Origin: Azonexus hydrophilus DSM 23864
Lineage (GTDB): Bacteria; Pseudomonadota; Gammaproteobacteria; Burkholderiales; Rhodocyclaceae
NCBI RefSeq assembly: GCF_000429605.1
Contig: NZ_AUCE01000013.1
Span: 124,001 to 188,000, forward strand
Reading direction: 5' to 3'
DNA: 64,000 bases
Shown: piece after piece, positions 48,601 to 57,915 of the stretch
How positions within the stretch are numbered: the first letter of the stretch is position 1
How the letters are laid out: every line of letters begins with the position of its first letter
The notes under the pieces: model-generated
The model's database searches: none
Seen by the model: the letters and a program-made list of their open reading frames with translations, nothing else
Told to the model about the DNA's origin: nothing
Program-made: the position numbers and the translations under genes

Positions 48601-50829
48601 ATGCGCTTTCACTTTCCGGTCATCATCATCGACGAGGACTTCCGTTCCGAGAACGCCTCCGGCCTCGGCATCCGTGCGCTGGCTGACGCCATGCAGCAAG
48701 AAGGGCTGGAAGTCCTGGGGGTGACCAGCTACGGTGACCTGACCTCGTTCGCCCAGCAGCAGAGCCGGGCCTCGGCCTTCATCCTGTCGATCGACGACGA
48801 GGAACTGGCGCTCGAACCCGAAGAAACGCTGGCCGAACTGCGCGCCTTTGTTTCCGAAATCCGCCACAAGAACGCCGAGATTCCGATCTTCCTGCACGGC
48901 GAGACACGCACCAGCCGCCACATCCCCAACGACATCCTGCGCGAGCTGCACGGCTTCATCCACATGCACGAGGACACGCCGGAGTTCATCGCCCGCAACA
49001 TCAAGCGCGAAGCCAACGCCTACCTCGACAGCCTGCCGCCGCCGTTCTTCCGGGCGCTGACCCACTACGCCGCCGACGGCTCGTATTCGTGGCACTGCCC
49101 CGGCCATTCGGGCGGCGTGGCCTTCCTGAAGTCGCCGGTCGGCCAGATGTTCCACCAGTTCTTCGGCGAGAACATGCTGCGCGCCGACGTCTGCAACGCG
49201 GTCGAGGAACTCGGTCAGCTGCTCGACCACACCGGCCCGGTCGCCGCCTCGGAGCGCAACGCGGCGCGCATCTTCAATTCGGACCACCTGTATTTCGTCA
49301 CCAACGGCACCTCGACCTCGAACAAGATCGTCTGGCATTCGACCGTCGCGCCGGGCGACATCGTCGTCGTCGACCGCAACTGCCACAAGTCCATCCTGCA
49401 CGCGATCATGATGACCGGCGCGATCCCGGTCTTCCTGATGCCGACGCGCAACAACTTCGGCATCATCGGTCCGATCCCGAAGAGCGAGTTTTCCTGGGCG
49501 AGCATCCAGGCCAAGATCGCCGCCAATCCGTTCATCACCGACAAGAACGCCAAGCCGCGCGTGCTGACCATCACCCAGTCGACCTACGACGGCGTGCTCT
49601 ACAACGTCGAGGACATCAAGGCCGAACTCGACGGCAAGATCGACACCCTACACTTCGACGAAGCCTGGCTGCCGCACGCTGCTTTCCATGATTTCTACGG
49701 CGACTACCATGCCATCGGCGCCGACCGGCCGCGCTGCAAGGAATCGATGGTGTTCTCGACGCAATCGACCCACAAGCTGCTGGCCGGCCTCAGTCAGGCG
49801 TCGCAGATCCTGGTCCAGGATGCCGAGGAACAGAAGCTCGACCGCGACATCTTCAACGAGGCCTACCTGATGCATACCTCGACCTCGCCGCAATACTCGA
49901 TCATCGCCTCGTGCGACGTCGCCGCAGCGATGATGGAAGCGCCGGGCGGCACCGCGCTGGTCGAGGAGTCGATCGGCGAAGCGCTCGATTTCCGCCGCGC
50001 CATGCGCAAGGTCGAACAGGAATGGGGCGCCGACTGGTGGTTCAAGGTCTGGGGGCCGGACGACCTGTCCGAAGAAGGGATCGAGGAGCGCGAGGCCTGG
50101 ATGCTCAAGCCGGGCGAACGCTGGCACGGCTTCGGCAACCTGGCCGACGGCTTCAACATGCTCGACCCGATCAAGGCGACGATCATCACCCCGGGGCTCG
50201 ACGTCGATGGCGATTTTGCCGACGACATCGGCATTCCGGCGGCGATCGTCACCAAGTACCTCGCCGAGCATGGCGTCATCGTCGAGAAGTGCGGCCTGTA
50301 CAGCTTCTTCATCATGTTCACCATCGGCATCACCAAGGGCCGCTGGAACACGCTGGTGACCGCGCTGCAGCAGTTCAAGGACGATTACGACAAGAACCAG
50401 CCGCTGTGGCGCGTGCTGCCGGAGTTCGTGCAGAAGAACCCGCGCTACGAGCGCGTCGGCCTGCGCGATCTGTGCGCGCAGATTCACAATGTCTACAAGC
50501 AGAACGACGTCGCCCGCCTGACCACCGAGATGTACCTGTCGAACATGGTGCCGGCGATGCGGCCGGCCGATGCCTTCGCCAGGATGGCACACCGCGAGAT
50601 CGAGCGCGTCGCCGTCGACGAACTCGAAGGTCGCGTCACCGCGGTGCTATTGACCCCTTATCCGCCGGGCATCCCGCTGCTGATTCCGGGTGAGCGGTTC
50701 AACAAGACCATCGTCGATTACCTGCGTTTCGCCCGCGAGTTCAACGCCGCCTTCCCCGGTTTCGAAACCGACGTCCATGGCCTGGTCAAGGACAAGGACG
50801 GACGCTATTACGTGGATTGCGTGCGCTGA
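48601..50829 (+). CDS. Basic amino-acid decarboxylase (arginine/lysine/ornithine family, PLP-dependent)
   Basis: 742 residues. An N-terminal wing domain of flavodoxin type (1-130) is followed by the fold-type I core and a C-terminal domain. The PLP lysine is Lys392 in STQSTHKLLAGLSQ; HFDEAWLPHAAFHDFYG upstream supplies the cofactor-binding Asp. These decarboxylases consume protons while making polyamines. Which of Arg, Lys or Orn is used cannot be read here; the length and the STQSTHK wording fit the AdiA/LdcI/SpeF group. There is no antiporter gene alongside, unlike acid-stress operons, so a biosynthetic role is possible. Confidence 0.9.
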   Translation: MRFHFPVIIIDEDFRSENASGLGIRALADAMQQEGLEVLGVTSYGDLTSFAQQQSRASAFILSIDDEELALEPEETLAELRAFVSEIRHKNAEIPIFLHGETRTSRHIPNDILRELHGFIHMHEDTPEFIARNIKREANAYLDSLPPPFFRALTHYAADGSYSWHCPGHSGGVAFLKSPVGQMFHQFFGENMLRADVCNAVEELGQLLDHTGPVAASERNAARIFNSDHLYFVTNGTSTSNKIVWHSTVAPGDIVVVDRNCHKSILHAIMMTGAIPVFLMPTRNNFGIIGPIPKSEFSWASIQAKIAANPFITDKNAKPRVLTITQSTYDGVLYNVEDIKAELDGKIDTLHFDEAWLPHAAFHDFYGDYHAIGADRPRCKESMVFSTQSTHKLLAGLSQASQILVQDAEEQKLDRDIFNEAYLMHTSTSPQYSIIASCDVAAAMMEAPGGTALVEESIGEALDFRRAMRKVEQEWGADWWFKVWGPDDLSEEGIEEREAWMLKPGERWHGFGNLADGFNMLDPIKATIITPGLDVDGDFADDIGIPAAIVTKYLAEHGVIVEKCGLYSFFIMFTIGITKGRWNTLVTALQQFKDDYDKNQPLWRVLPEFVQKNPRYERVGLRDLCAQIHNVYKQNDVARLTTEMYLSNMVPAMRPADAFARMAHREIERVAVDELEGRVTAVLLTPYPPGIPLLIPGERFNKTIVDYLRFAREFNAAFPGFETDVHGLVKDKDGRYYVDCVR

Positions 50830-51318
50830 TCAGTCGCGCGTGTAGCTGACGAAGGCAAACCCCGTTTCGCCGCTGGCGGACGGGGTTTTTTTCTCGCTGA
50901 CGCGCCACTCGTCGCCGATCACCGGAAACCAGGCATCGGCTTCGGGATTGAGTGCGATTTCGGTGATTTCCAGACGGTCGGCCAGCGCCATCGCCTGGGC
51001 GTAGATGTCGGCGCCGCCGATGATGAACAGTTTCTCGGCAGATTCGGCCAGGGCGATGCCGGAGGCCAGTGAATTGGCCAGTTCGGCGCCCGGCGCTGAA
51101 TAGTCGGCCTGGCGGCTGATCACGATGTTGCGCCGCCCGGGTAAAGGGCGGAAGCGCGCCGGCAGCGATTCCCAGGTCTTGCGTCCCATCAGTACGGCGT
51201 GGCCGGCGGTCAGCGCCTTGAAATGCGCCATGTCCTCCGGGATGCTCCACAGCAACTGGTTGTCCTTGCCGATGGCGCGATTGGCGGCGACGGCGGCGAT
51301 CAGGATGATTTCTGGCAT
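50830..51318 (-). CDS. folA: Dihydrofolate reductase
   Basis: 162 residues from the ATG at 51318. Reduces dihydrofolate with NADPH. Folate-binding motifs: IAAVAANRAIGKDNQLLWSIPEDMAHFK with the catalytic Glu/Asp position (ED), GRKTWESLP, and the NADPH loop IIGGADIYAQAM. The stop codon abuts the decarboxylase stop. pgi lies 2 bp upstream, and thyA before it, so DHFR and thymidylate synthase are in the same operon as often seen, with pgi in the middle. Confidence 0.95.
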   Translation of the reverse strand: MPEIILIAAVAANRAIGKDNQLLWSIPEDMAHFKALTAGHAVLMGRKTWESLPARFRPLPGRRNIVISRQADYSAPGAELANSLASGIALAESAEKLFIIGGADIYAQAMALADRLEITEIALNPEADAWFPVIGDEWRVSEKKTPSASGETGFAFVSYTRD

Positions 51319-51320
51319 GT

Positions 51321-52913
51321 TCAGTTCCGGAATTGACGCAGGTGGGCGATCAGGCCGCGGGTCGAGGCGTCGAGTTCCTCGTCCTGGCGCTCGCCGCGCA
51401 GCGTCGGCGCCAGCCGGCTGGCCAGTTGCTTGCCCAGTTCGACGCCCCACTGGTCGAAGGAATTGAGATTCCACAGGACGCCCAGGCAGAACACCTTGTG
51501 TTCGTAGAGGGCGATCAGCTGACCGAGGGTGAACGGGCTCAGTTCGGGCAGGACGATGGTCGTCGACGGCTGGTTGCCGGGGAAGGTGCGGTAGGGCACC
51601 AGTGCCTCGTCGATACCGGCGGCGCGGGCTTCTTCCGCCGTCTGGCCGAAGGCCAGCGCCGACGACTGGGCCAGGCAGTTGGCGAGCAGGTTGCTGTGGT
51701 GGCCGGGCAGCGGGAAGTCCGAGCGGCCGAGGGCGATGAAGTCGCAGGCGACCAGCTCGCTGCCCTGGTGCAGTAACTGGAAGAAAGAGTGCTGGCCGTT
51801 GGTCCCGGGCTCGCCCCAGAGCACCGGGTTGGTCGAGTAATCGACGAACTGGCCGTCACGGTCGACGCGCTTGCCGTTGCTTTCCATTTCCAGCTGCTGC
51901 AGGTGCGTCGGCAGCAGGCGCAGCGAATGGCTGTAGGGGAAGATGCCCTGGCTGTGCGCGTCGAGGAAATTGCTGTTCCACAGGCCGAGCAGGGCCAGGG
52001 TCAGCGGCAGGTTGCGCTCGGCCGGGGCCGAGAAGAAATGCTCGTCGAGGTCGTGGGCGCCAGCCAGCAGTTGCGCGAAATTGCGGAAGCCGACGGCCAG
52101 CGCGACCGGCAGCCCGATCGACGACCACAGCGAGAAACGCCCGCCGACCCAGTCGGCAAACGGGAAAACGTTCTCGGGGGCGATGCCGAAGGCGGCGGTG
52201 GCTTCGAGATTGGTCGAGGCGGCGACGAAGTGCCGGGCGACTGCGCTTTCGTCGATCGCGGCATGGAGCAGCCAGTCGCGCGCGGTGCGGGCGTTGGTCA
52301 GCGTCTCCAGCGTCGTGAAGGTCTTGCTGGCGACGATGAACAGGGTCGTGCGCGGGTTCAGCCGGACCAGTTCACTGGCCAGGTCGGCGCTGTCCAGGTT
52401 GGCGACGAAATGCACGCGCAGGTCGGGCTGGCGGTAAGCCGCCAGGGCTTGCGCCGCCATCCGCGGGCCGAGGTCGGAACCACCGATGCCGAGATTGACG
52501 ACGTCGGTGATGCGCTCGCCGGAAAAGCCGCGCCATTGTCCGCCGTGGACGCGATCACAGAAATCCTCCATGCGCTGCAGTACGGCACGCACTTCATCCG
52601 GCGCATCGTTGCCGGCGCGCAGACGGCAATGGCCGACTGCCCGCCGCTCGGTGTGGTTGATCGCCTCGCCGTCGCGCATGCGGGCGATCCAGCCCTGCCA
52701 GTCAGCGGTGGCCGCCAGTTCGCGCAGCAACTGCAAGGTCGTGGCATCGACGCGCTGTTTGGAAAAATCGAGCAGCAGTCGCCCGTGCTGCAGCGTGAGC
52801 TGCTCGAAACGCTGCGGATTGTCGGCAAACAGCTCGCGCAGGTGGCGCGGGGCGATGTTCGACGCGTGGCGGGCGAGGGCCTGCCAGGCCGGCGTCTCGG
52901 TCAGGCGTCCCAT
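51321..52913 (-). CDS. pgi: Glucose-6-phosphate isomerase
   Basis: 530 residues. Interconverts glucose-6-phosphate and fructose-6-phosphate. Key signatures are GIGGSDLGPRM (sugar-phosphate binding), VASKTFTTLETLTNA and FADWVGGRFSLWSSIGLPVAL, and GEPGTNGQHSFFQLLHQG. The catalytic Lys region lies near the end (VELGKQLASRL). Its stop is 2 bp before folA and its start 3 bp after thyA, so the three form one transcription unit. Confidence 0.97.
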   Translation of the reverse strand: MGRLTETPAWQALARHASNIAPRHLRELFADNPQRFEQLTLQHGRLLLDFSKQRVDATTLQLLRELAATADWQGWIARMRDGEAINHTERRAVGHCRLRAGNDAPDEVRAVLQRMEDFCDRVHGGQWRGFSGERITDVVNLGIGGSDLGPRMAAQALAAYRQPDLRVHFVANLDSADLASELVRLNPRTTLFIVASKTFTTLETLTNARTARDWLLHAAIDESAVARHFVAASTNLEATAAFGIAPENVFPFADWVGGRFSLWSSIGLPVALAVGFRNFAQLLAGAHDLDEHFFSAPAERNLPLTLALLGLWNSNFLDAHSQGIFPYSHSLRLLPTHLQQLEMESNGKRVDRDGQFVDYSTNPVLWGEPGTNGQHSFFQLLHQGSELVACDFIALGRSDFPLPGHHSNLLANCLAQSSALAFGQTAEEARAAGIDEALVPYRTFPGNQPSTTIVLPELSPFTLGQLIALYEHKVFCLGVLWNLNSFDQWGVELGKQLASRLAPTLRGERQDEELDASTRGLIAHLRQFRN

Positions 52914-52916
52914 GAT

Positions 52917-53711
52917 TCAGACGGCAACCGGCGCCGCGATGTGCGGGTGCGGGTCGTAGTTGTCGAGCCGGAAATCTTCGAAGCGGAAAGCGAAGATGTC
53001 CTTGACCTCGGGGTTGATCCACATCGTCGGCAGGGCGCGCGGTTCGCGCGACAACTGCAGCCGGGCCTGTTCAAAATGGTTGGTGTACAGGTGGGCGTCG
53101 CCGAAGGTATGGACGAAGTCGCCCGGGCGGTAGCCGCAGACCTGGGCCAGCATCATCGTCAGTAGCGCGTAGGAGGCGATGTTGAACGGCACGCCGAGGA
53201 AGATGTCGGCGCTGCGCTGATAGAGCTGGCAGGACAGCTTGCCGTCGGCGACGTAGAACTGGAACAGGCAGTGGCAGGGCGGCAGCGCCATGCTGTCGAC
53301 GTCGCCGGGATTCCAGGCCGAGACGATGTGCCGGCGGGAATCGGGGTTGTGCTTGAGGCTGTGCACCAGTTGCGCGATCTGGTCGACCAGGCGGCCGTCC
53401 GGGCATTCCCAGCGCCGCCATTGCTTGCCGTAAACCGGCCCGAGGTCGCCGTTCTCGTCGGCCCACTCGTCCCAGATGCGGACGCCGTTCTCTTTCAGGT
53501 AGGCGATGTTGGTGTCGCCCTGAAGGAACCACAGCAGTTCGTGGATGATAGATTTCAGGTGCAGCTTTTTCGTGGTCAGCGCGGGAAAGCCCTGGGCCAG
53601 ATCGAAACGCATCTGCCAGCCGAACACCGAGCGGGTGCCGGTGCCGGTGCGGTCGGATTTGTCCTGTCCGTTTTCCAGGACATGGCGCATCAGGTCGAGG
53701 TATTGCTGCAT
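52917..53711 (-). CDS. thyA: Thymidylate synthase
   Basis: 264 residues, the standard length. Converts dUMP and methylene-tetrahydrofolate to dTMP and dihydrofolate. The nucleophile is Cys146 in [30 protein letters not shown] and the C-terminal HIAAPVAV complete the site. It is first in thyA-pgi-folA; the dihydrofolate it makes is recycled by FolA. Confidence 0.98.
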   Translation of the reverse strand: MQQYLDLMRHVLENGQDKSDRTGTGTRSVFGWQMRFDLAQGFPALTTKKLHLKSIIHELLWFLQGDTNIAYLKENGVRIWDEWADENGDLGPVYGKQWRRWECPDGRLVDQIAQLVHSLKHNPDSRRHIVSAWNPGDVDSMALPPCHCLFQFYVADGKLSCQLYQRSADIFLGVPFNIASYALLTMMLAQVCGYRPGDFVHTFGDAHLYTNHFEQARLQLSREPRALPTMWINPEVKDIFAFRFEDFRLDNYDPHPHIAAPVAV

Positions 53712-53825
53712 CGGGTGCTTGGTGATGATGGCGATGCGGGCATTCTAACCCAAGCTGACGGGGGCTTCTTGTGTCGCATGTCGATTGGATTAGAATGAGC
53801 GGCTGAAGATGCGGGGGAGAGTGCG

Positions 53826-55367
53826 TTGCTGAACAAGATGGGAAACCTGGGCGGACTGTTCGAGAAGCGGCATGGCCATCCTTTGGCCGATGCCCGCGAG
53901 TTGCAGCACATCGTCAGCGAACTGCCCAAAGACAATGCTTTCAAGGCCATGGACGAGATCGGCGGCTGGCTGGATTCGCTGCTGGTGGCTGAGGATTTTC
54001 CGGTCGATCGGCGTTTCGACGCGATCCGCCACTTGGAAGACGCCGCCGTCCCGCATCTGCGCCGGCTGGCGCGCGAATATCTGCATACCGTCCGCCTGTC
54101 GAAGGCCGAGGAAAAGCGCCTGTGGGCCATCAACGGGGGCTTCTGGTCGCTGCTGGCCAAGGTGTATGAGCAGACGCTCGATCTCCTGCTGGCCCGGGGG
54201 CTGACTGCCGAAACAAGCAAGTACATCCTGCCGGCACTGTGCACGCGCCTGCTGGCTGCCCTGCGGGCGGTGCTGAAATGGGAGCAATTCCACTACGGCC
54301 CGACGCCGGCCGATTTATGGCAGCGCATGGGGCGGCTGGTGCTGCTGGCTGGCGAACATGGTTTTGCGTCCCGGGTCGTCAACATCGGCGGCGTGTCGGG
54401 TAACACCTCGGTGCTGGCCGAATACCGCAAGGCCATGGTTTTCCAGGCCGCGTCGATGGACAGCCTGTTGCCGCTCGAGATCGAACTGGCCGAGCGCTTC
54501 ATCGTCCATTTCCTGAGTCGCTTCGACTTTCCCGAACAGGCCGAGCACGATTGCGTGTACTGGGTCGATCTGGCAGTGGCCCAGCCGCCGTTGCGACTGG
54601 CCAGGATGCCGGCGGAGGCCAAGGCCAGTCTACGCTTCTTCCGCCCCGGCGCGGCACATGGCGAGATTCAGGCCTTGCTCGGCTTGCTCGAACGTGGTGG
54701 CGACCTGCCCGAAGACATCATGCTCGGCGCGCAGTACCCGGCCAAGGCATTGATTCCGGTATTGCGTCACCTGGCGGCCTACCTGGCGCCGATTCCGCCG
54801 CAGCGACGGCACGACCGGCACCGCGTCAAGCACCGGATGTCGGTGCTCAACGGACTGGTCAATGCCTTTGTCGCCTTTTCCGGCGAATTCGGCGGCCGGC
54901 CGGCCGGCCTGCAGATCGAAAGCTGGGTGGTCGAGAATGTCAGCCGGGGCGGTTTCGGCGCCTCGCTCAACAGCATTCCCGGTGAATGGCTCAAGGTCGG
55001 TGCCCTGCTGGCCCTGCAGCCGGAGGGTGGCGAGAACTGGTTGCTCGGTTGCGTGCGCCGTTATCACCGCGAGTCGGCGACCGAGGCCCGGGTCGGTATC
55101 GAGACGCTGGCTCGCTTGATCGAGTCGGTCGAATTGCGTCCGAAAATGGCGTCAAGCTATGCCGCCGTGGCCGGCATTCCGTCGCTGCTGCTGCTTGAGG
55201 GCAATCCGCCCGGGGAACTGCGGGTGATCCTGCCGCCCTATACCTTCGACCCGCGCGAATCCTACGAATATCGCCAGGATGGACAGCGCGTCGTGCTCGA
55301 ACCGCTGGTTGTCGTCGAACACACCAACGATTACGAGTTGGCGCGCTACCGTATCGTTCCGGCCTGA
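53826..55367 (+). CDS. Uncharacterised protein with a probable C-terminal PilZ-like domain
   Basis: 513 residues from a TTG start preceded by GGGGGAGA; an in-frame ATG follows four codons later. The first 330 residues are a largely helical domain without membrane segments and with no family recognised. Near the end, Arg333 and Arg337 in RHRVKHR followed by NVSRGG at 371-376 match the RxxxR and (D/N)xSxxG signature of PilZ domains that bind c-di-GMP. The next part (WLKVGALLALQPEGGENWLLGCVRR) fits the following PilZ strands. No signal peptide. Likely a c-di-GMP effector; the partner is unknown. Confidence 0.65.
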   Translation: MLNKMGNLGGLFEKRHGHPLADARELQHIVSELPKDNAFKAMDEIGGWLDSLLVAEDFPVDRRFDAIRHLEDAAVPHLRRLAREYLHTVRLSKAEEKRLWAINGGFWSLLAKVYEQTLDLLLARGLTAETSKYILPALCTRLLAALRAVLKWEQFHYGPTPADLWQRMGRLVLLAGEHGFASRVVNIGGVSGNTSVLAEYRKAMVFQAASMDSLLPLEIELAERFIVHFLSRFDFPEQAEHDCVYWVDLAVAQPPLRLARMPAEAKASLRFFRPGAAHGEIQALLGLLERGGDLPEDIMLGAQYPAKALIPVLRHLAAYLAPIPPQRRHDRHRVKHRMSVLNGLVNAFVAFSGEFGGRPAGLQIESWVVENVSRGGFGASLNSIPGEWLKVGALLALQPEGGENWLLGCVRRYHRESATEARVGIETLARLIESVELRPKMASSYAAVAGIPSLLLLEGNPPGELRVILPPYTFDPRESYEYRQDGQRVVLEPLVVVEHTNDYELARYRIVPA

Positions 55368-55371
55368 GCGC

Positions 55372-55974
55372 TCAGGCCGGGCGAACGGCGGATTTGGGGC
55401 GGAAACCCTTGATTACCGCGTCGTTGGTTTCGATCCAGGGGCCGCCGATCAGGTCGATGCAGTAAGGCACGGCAGCGAAGATGCCGACATGGCGCACCGT
55501 GCCGTCGGCGTCGCGGACGCCTTCGAGCGTTTCGCGGATCGATTTGGGCTGGCCCGGCAGATTGATGATCAAGGCCTGCTTGCGGATCACTGCCACCTGG
55601 CGCGAGAGGATCGCGGTCGGGACGAAATTCAGGCTGATCCGGCGCATTTCTTCACCGAACCCCGGCATTTCCTTGTCGCCGACGGCCAGTGTGGCTTCCG
55701 GGGTGACGTCGCGCAGCGCCGGGCCGGTGCCGCCGGTGGTCAGTACCAGGTGGCAGCCGCAGTCGTCGACGAGTTCGATCAGCGTCTGTTCGATCAACGG
55801 CCGTTCGTCGGCGATCAGCCGGGTCTCGACCTGCCAGGGGGTGGTCAGGGCGCCGGCCAGCCATTCCTGCAGGGCCGGAATGCCCTTGTCTTCGTAAACA
55901 CCGGTCGAGGCACGGTCGCTGATCGAAACCAGGCCGACCCGCAGGCCGACCCGCAGGCTGTCATTCGTCGCCAT
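55372..55974 (-). CDS. mog: Molybdopterin adenylyltransferase (MogA)
   Basis: 200 residues. Adenylylates molybdopterin before metal insertion in molybdenum cofactor synthesis. Signatures: the N-terminal VGLVSISDRAS, the nucleotide-binding LTTGGTGP(A)LRDVTPEATL, and INLPGQPKSIRETLEG. A direct 12-bp duplication encodes LRVGLRVG just after the start. The start lies 14 nt within the end of the upstream darP gene, so the two are coupled. Confidence 0.95.
   Translation of the reverse strand: MATNDSLRVGLRVGLVSISDRASTGVYEDKGIPALQEWLAGALTTPWQVETRLIADERPLIEQTLIELVDDCGCHLVLTTGGTGPALRDVTPEATLAVGDKEMPGFGEEMRRISLNFVPTAILSRQVAVIRKQALIINLPGQPKSIRETLEGVRDADGTVRHVGIFAAVPYCIDLIGGPWIETNDAVIKGFRPKSAVRPA
55931..55954. 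repeat. 12-bp tandem duplication near the mog start
   Basis: AGGCCGACCCGC occurs twice back to back, 55931-55942 and 55943-55954, followed by the first three bases AGG of a third unit. On the minus strand it encodes a repeated LRVG in frame with mog, so the reading frame is preserved. Confidence 0.85.
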
Positions 55975-56497
55975 CTTCGTTCTCCGTGGCTGCCGGCGTG
56001 CCGTCGAGTTCCTTCAGGATCTGGAAAATGGCGCGGAAGCTTTTCGGCGGCTTGTTGAGTTCCTGTTCCTTCAGAGCGTTGCGGCGCAACTGACGCAGGT
56101 GCTGGATGTCGACGCCCGGCCACTGATTGGCGATTTCAGTCAGCGTCGTTTCGTCTTCCATCAGGCGGACGCGGAAGCGTTCCAGGCGATGGATGCGGGC
56201 GACTTCGGCCGCCGATTCGCCGCGCAGTTTGGCCAGACCGGCGCGGATCGGCTCGTCATCGACGCCGCGCATCAGTTTGCCGATGTATTGCAGTTGCCGA
56301 CGGCGGGCACCGTGGGCGGTGATTTTCTGACAATCGCGGACGGCGGTCAGCAGGTTTTCCGGCAAGTCGATGCGCTTGAGCTGGCTGACCGGGAGCTCGA
56401 CCAGTTCGGCACCGAGATCGCGCAATTCGTGCATGGCTTCCTTCAACTTGGTCTTGGAAGGGCGCGTGTAATCTTCGGAGAAGTCTTCTTCTTGCAT
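55961..56497 (-). CDS. darP: Ribosome-associated protein DarP/YjgA (DUF615)
   Basis: 178 residues. Binds the 50S subunit late in assembly and helps peptidyl-transferase centre maturation in E. coli. The N-terminal acidic DFSEDYTRPSKTKLKEAMHELRDLG, then LVELPVSQLKRIDLPE and HGARRRQLQYIGKLMR, are characteristic. The C-terminal acidic tail (ENEDGDE) is typical. It overlaps mog by 14 nt and is divergent from pmbA, which is its usual neighbour in many proteobacteria. Confidence 0.95.
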   Translation of the reverse strand: MQEEDFSEDYTRPSKTKLKEAMHELRDLGAELVELPVSQLKRIDLPENLLTAVRDCQKITAHGARRRQLQYIGKLMRGVDDEPIRAGLAKLRGESAAEVARIHRLERFRVRLMEDETTLTEIANQWPGVDIQHLRQLRRNALKEQELNKPPKSFRAIFQILKELDGTPAATENEDGDE

Positions 56498-56565
56498 GGC
56501 TGGGTCCGGTACGGCAATGGCGGGCTGCTATGATAGCGACTTTTCCCCGAAACGACGCCGCTTCC

Positions 56566-57909
56566 ATGCCCGAAACCGCCGCTTTTTCCCACGCTTTCCC
56601 CGTGCTCCAGCAGCTTGCCGAAGATGTCTTGAAACACGCCCGGAACAAGGGGGCGACGGCCTGCGAAGTCGATGTTTCCGAGGGTTTCGGGCAGTCGGTG
56701 ACGGTCCGTTGCGACGAAGTCGAGACTATCGAATTCAATCGCGACAAGGGCATCGGCATCACCGTCTATGCCGGGCAGCGCAAGGGCTATGCGAGCACCT
56801 CGGATTTCTCCGCGCAGGCGCTGCGCGATACGGTCGAGGCGGCGCTGAACATCGCCCGCTTCACCGCCGAGGACGACTGCGCCGGCTTGGCCGACGCGGC
56901 ATTGATGGCCAAGGAAGGGCCCGATCTCGACCTGTACCATCCGTGGGCGCTGAGCGTCGATGAGTCGATCGAACTGGCCCGCCGCTGCGAGCAGGCGGCG
57001 TTCGACGCCAGCCCGCTGATCGACAATTCGGAAGGGGCGACGATTTCGACCCAGCAGGCGCACTTCGTCTCGGCCAACAGCTTGGGCTTCATGGGCGGTT
57101 ATCCGACCTCGCGCCACTACATTTCGGCTTCGGTGATCGCCGGCGAGCGCGACCAGATGCAGCGTGACGACTGGTACACCACGCACCGCGATGCCGCTCG
57201 CCTGGAAAGCCCGGAGAGTGTCGGCCGCATCGCCGCCGAACGGGCGGTGGCCCGGCTCGGCGGGCGCAAGCTGCGCACCGGCGAATACCCGGTACTGTTC
57301 GAGGCGCCGCTGGCCGCCGGCCTGCTCGGCAGCCTGGTGCATGCGGCGAGCGGCGGCGCCCTGTACCGCAAGGCCTCGTTCCTGATCGACCATCTGGGCA
57401 AGAAAATCATGCCGGACTTCGTGCGCATCGTCGAGCGTCCGCACATCCCTTGCGGCCTGGCCAGCGCCGCCTTCGACAGCGACGGCGTCGCCACCCGCGA
57501 CAGCGATGTGGTGGTCGACGGCGTGCTCCAGCGCTACTTCTTGTCCACCTATACCGCCCGCAAGCTGGGCATGCAGACGACAGCCAACGCCGGCGGCAGC
57601 CACAACCTGATCATCGAACCCGGCGAACTCGACCGCGACGGCCTGCTGGCGCGCATGGGCCGGGGCTTGCTGCTGACCGAGATGCTCGGTCATGGCGTCA
57701 ATTACGTGAATGGCGATTACTCGCGCGGCGCGGCTGGTTTCTGGGTCGAGAACGGCAAGATCGTGCACCCGGTCGAGGAAATCACCATCGCTGGCAATCT
57801 GCGCGACATGTTCGCCGGCATCGTCGCCGTCGGTCGCGATGTGCAGGTGCGCGGCAGCAAGCAGACCGGTTCGATCCTGCTTGACCGGATGACCATCGCT
57901 GGCGAGTAA
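56566..57909 (+). CDS. pmbA: Metalloprotease PmbA/TldE
   Basis: About 447 residues from the ATG at 56566. An in-frame ATG at 56530 would lie inside a TATGAT (56529-56534) that looks like the -10 of this gene, so it is the less likely start. PmbA/TldE pairs with TldD to degrade or mature peptides such as microcin B17. Here EATISTQQA-type and GGSHNLIIEPG, GHGVNYVNGDYSRGAAGFWVENG are family blocks. TldE lacks the zinc motif of TldD, as expected. tldD itself is not in the window. Confidence 0.95.
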   Translation: MPETAAFSHAFPVLQQLAEDVLKHARNKGATACEVDVSEGFGQSVTVRCDEVETIEFNRDKGIGITVYAGQRKGYASTSDFSAQALRDTVEAALNIARFTAEDDCAGLADAALMAKEGPDLDLYHPWALSVDESIELARRCEQAAFDASPLIDNSEGATISTQQAHFVSANSLGFMGGYPTSRHYISASVIAGERDQMQRDDWYTTHRDAARLESPESVGRIAAERAVARLGGRKLRTGEYPVLFEAPLAAGLLGSLVHAASGGALYRKASFLIDHLGKKIMPDFVRIVERPHIPCGLASAAFDSDGVATRDSDVVVDGVLQRYFLSTYTARKLGMQTTANAGGSHNLIIEPGELDRDGLLARMGRGLLLTEMLGHGVNYVNGDYSRGAAGFWVENGKIVHPVEEITIAGNLRDMFAGIVAVGRDVQVRGSKQTGSILLDRMTIAGE

Positions 57910-57915
57910 TCGGCC

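Noticed and set aside
56530-56565. Earlier ATG for pmbA
   Set aside because: It lies inside TATGAT, probably the promoter -10, so it would not be on the mRNA.
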